IMG/VR virus record: IMGVR_UViG_3300034101_003180
Span: 1 to 64,000 of that record
Direction: 5' to 3' (one strand)
Length of the DNA: 64,000 nucleotides
Origin: a virus
The notes beneath the pieces were generated by a model. It did not search any database and was not told the origin of the DNA. It worked only from the letters and a program-made list of their open reading frames with translations. This document shows positions 63,482 to 64,000 of this stretch, in pieces. The position numbers were made by a program, and so were the translations under genes. Every line of letters starts with the position of its first letter. Position 1 is the first letter of the stretch.

Positions 63482-63514
63482 GGAGGGGACGGCGTAGCAG
63501 ATGCCGTCCCCTCC
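63482..63514. terminator. Strong GC-rich hairpin
   Basis: GGAGGGGACGGC (63482-63493) pairs perfectly with GCCGTCCCCTCC (63503-63514) around 9 nt. It lies 16 nt after the minus-strand gene at 63531. No T-run follows. It may be a terminator or an mRNA end-protection hairpin. Confidence 0.55.
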
Positions 63515-63530
63515 ACCGCAGAGCAACAGA

Positions 63531-63752
63531 TTAGGCCGGAACTGCGTTGAACAGAACCGTCAGGTCGTAGGTACGGGTGCTGACGCTGCTCTTGCACTCC
63601 TTCAGCACCCAAGTCGGGATGCCCTTCATGTTGATGCTGTTTGCGACTGCAAGAAGATCGGACTTCTTGAACTCGTCAGCTTTGATGCCGTTGGACTCTG
63701 CGTGAGTCTTTGCGGCCTGAATGAAGCGATTGCGCTTGTTGAGGTAAGGCAT
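63531..63752 (-). CDS. Small unidentified protein of the GC-rich region
   Basis: A 73-residue protein. MPYLNKRNRFIQAAKTHAESNG and KKSDLLAVANSINMKGIPTWVLKE are helical and basic, like a small DNA-binding or winged-helix fold. It has one of the best ribosome sites in the window (AAAGGAGGAACTAAC before the ATG), in contrast to the leaderless-looking genes. It lies 18 nt after the partial gene upstream. Function unknown. Confidence 0.68.
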   Translation of the reverse strand: MPYLNKRNRFIQAAKTHAESNGIKADEFKKSDLLAVANSINMKGIPTWVLKECKSSVSTRTYDLTVLFNAVPA

Positions 63753-63770
63753 TGTTAGTTCCTCCTTTCT

Positions 63771-64000
63771 TTAGGCGTTGAGGGCGTAGTTAGTGTTGGT
63801 TGCCTGCGGGGGCGCAGGGGGGTTAGTGTTCTCCATCCCCTCCGGGGCCGGGAGGATGGTCGGGTCGATCTTGGTGTAGAGGTTGAAGAACGCCTCCTGC
63901 GTGGACGCATCGAACCGCGTCAGCGTCAGGCGGATCGCCTTCTGCTTGTCGTTGAAGATGGCAAACGCCTTGCAGACCTCCTCCAAACGGCGGGTCGTGA
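63771..64000 (-). CDS. Unidentified protein, 5' end outside the window (partial)
   Basis: The frame is open to the window edge with no ATG inside it, so the start lies outside. The visible 76 residues (FAIFNDKQKAIRLTLTRFDASTQEAFFNLYTKIDPTIL) are mixed helical/strand and end in a disordered Pro/Asn/Thr-rich tail. It is GC-rich like its neighbours. No function is recognised. Confidence 0.6.
   Translation of the reverse strand, partial: TTRRLEEVCKAFAIFNDKQKAIRLTLTRFDASTQEAFFNLYTKIDPTILPAPEGMENTNPPAPPQATNTNYALNA

Noticed and set aside
1-64000. Prophage or integrated element
   Set aside because: No integrase, attachment site or bacterial flanking gene is seen. Gene content and promoters fit a lytic T4-like genome.

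Overview
This window is most consistent with part of a large T4-like tailed-phage genome (contractile-tail type). It carries T4-type replication and regulatory genes: sliding clamp gp45, clamp loader gp44/gp62, RegA, family B polymerase gp43, UvsX, helicase gp41, primase gp61 and endonuclease VII. It also has a gp14-type neck protein, many TATAAATA boxes of the T4 late-promoter type, seven tRNAs and a tmRNA. Most of the window is AT-rich. The last ~3.5 kb is visibly GC-rich. Several proteins resemble hypothetical or structural genes of T4-like phages of cyanobacteria and other marine bacteria. However, a PEP-CTERM-like C-terminus (56419-56868) and dockerin-like Asp/Asn-Gly repeats (44886-46034) are commonest in Planctomycetes and other PEP-CTERM bacteria, so a planctomycete-type host is a real possibility. 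No host is proven by this window.

Layout: 1-400 end of a structural region. 431-3039 small basic protein, then gp45-gp44-gp62-regA. 3048-17145 glycosyltransferase and fibre/adhesin region, with two collagen-like proteins, repeat fibres and three tandem LamG-like lectins. 17182-19005 dUTPase and, on the minus strand, a putative lysis or membrane cluster. 19044-28810 nucleotide and replication genes: gp43, uvsX, gp41, gp61, thyX, class II ribonucleotide reductase, tRNA-Asn. 28860-34013 nucleases, zinc-ribbon proteins and a candidate structured RNA. 34034-46034 late virion or internal-protein genes interleaved with early minus-strand clusters. 46890-48210 RNA island: tRNA-Gly, a tRNA-like RNA, tRNA-Thr, tRNA-Tyr and a circularly permuted two-piece tmRNA. 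48227-54807 late genes including a trypsin-like protease, gp14 and a nucleotidyltransferase. Minus-strand early operons at 52608-54129 (GroES-like, SPOUT methyltransferase, tRNA-Gln, tRNA-Glu) and 54809-58208 (Dcm, endonuclease VII, PEP-CTERM protein, tRNA-Pro). 58256-60225 late genes with a metallopeptidase. 60226-61140 a non-coding, repeat-rich region. 61145-64000 a GC-rich HEXXH/VWA protein and two small genes.

Two promoter classes are readable by eye. Nine sigma70-like early promoters have the form TTGAC(A/T)-N16/17-TATAYT-like, and in all but the tRNA promoter the -10 box ends 5-7 nt before a start codon. T4-like late boxes (N-ATAAATA) usually sit 5-8 nt before a start codon. Both placements predict leaderless or nearly leaderless mRNAs. 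In four intergenic regions the -35 box of an early promoter abuts a late box of the opposite strand, giving a compact divergent early/late switch. tRNAs sit directly between genes: three are followed by exactly TT-ATG and two contain the stop codon of the upstream gene, recalling mitochondrial tRNA punctuation.

Many late genes begin with a short N-terminal peptide ending in (L/I)xE, like the T4 capsid-targeting sequence cut by the gp21 protease. This suggests a large set of packaged, possibly injected, internal proteins, including a nucleotidyltransferase, a metallopeptidase and a protein with an HNH-like tail. The strongest candidates for new biology are the phage tmRNA, the tRNA-punctuated operons, two structured RNAs, the ATAAC iteron array and the PEP-CTERM protein.
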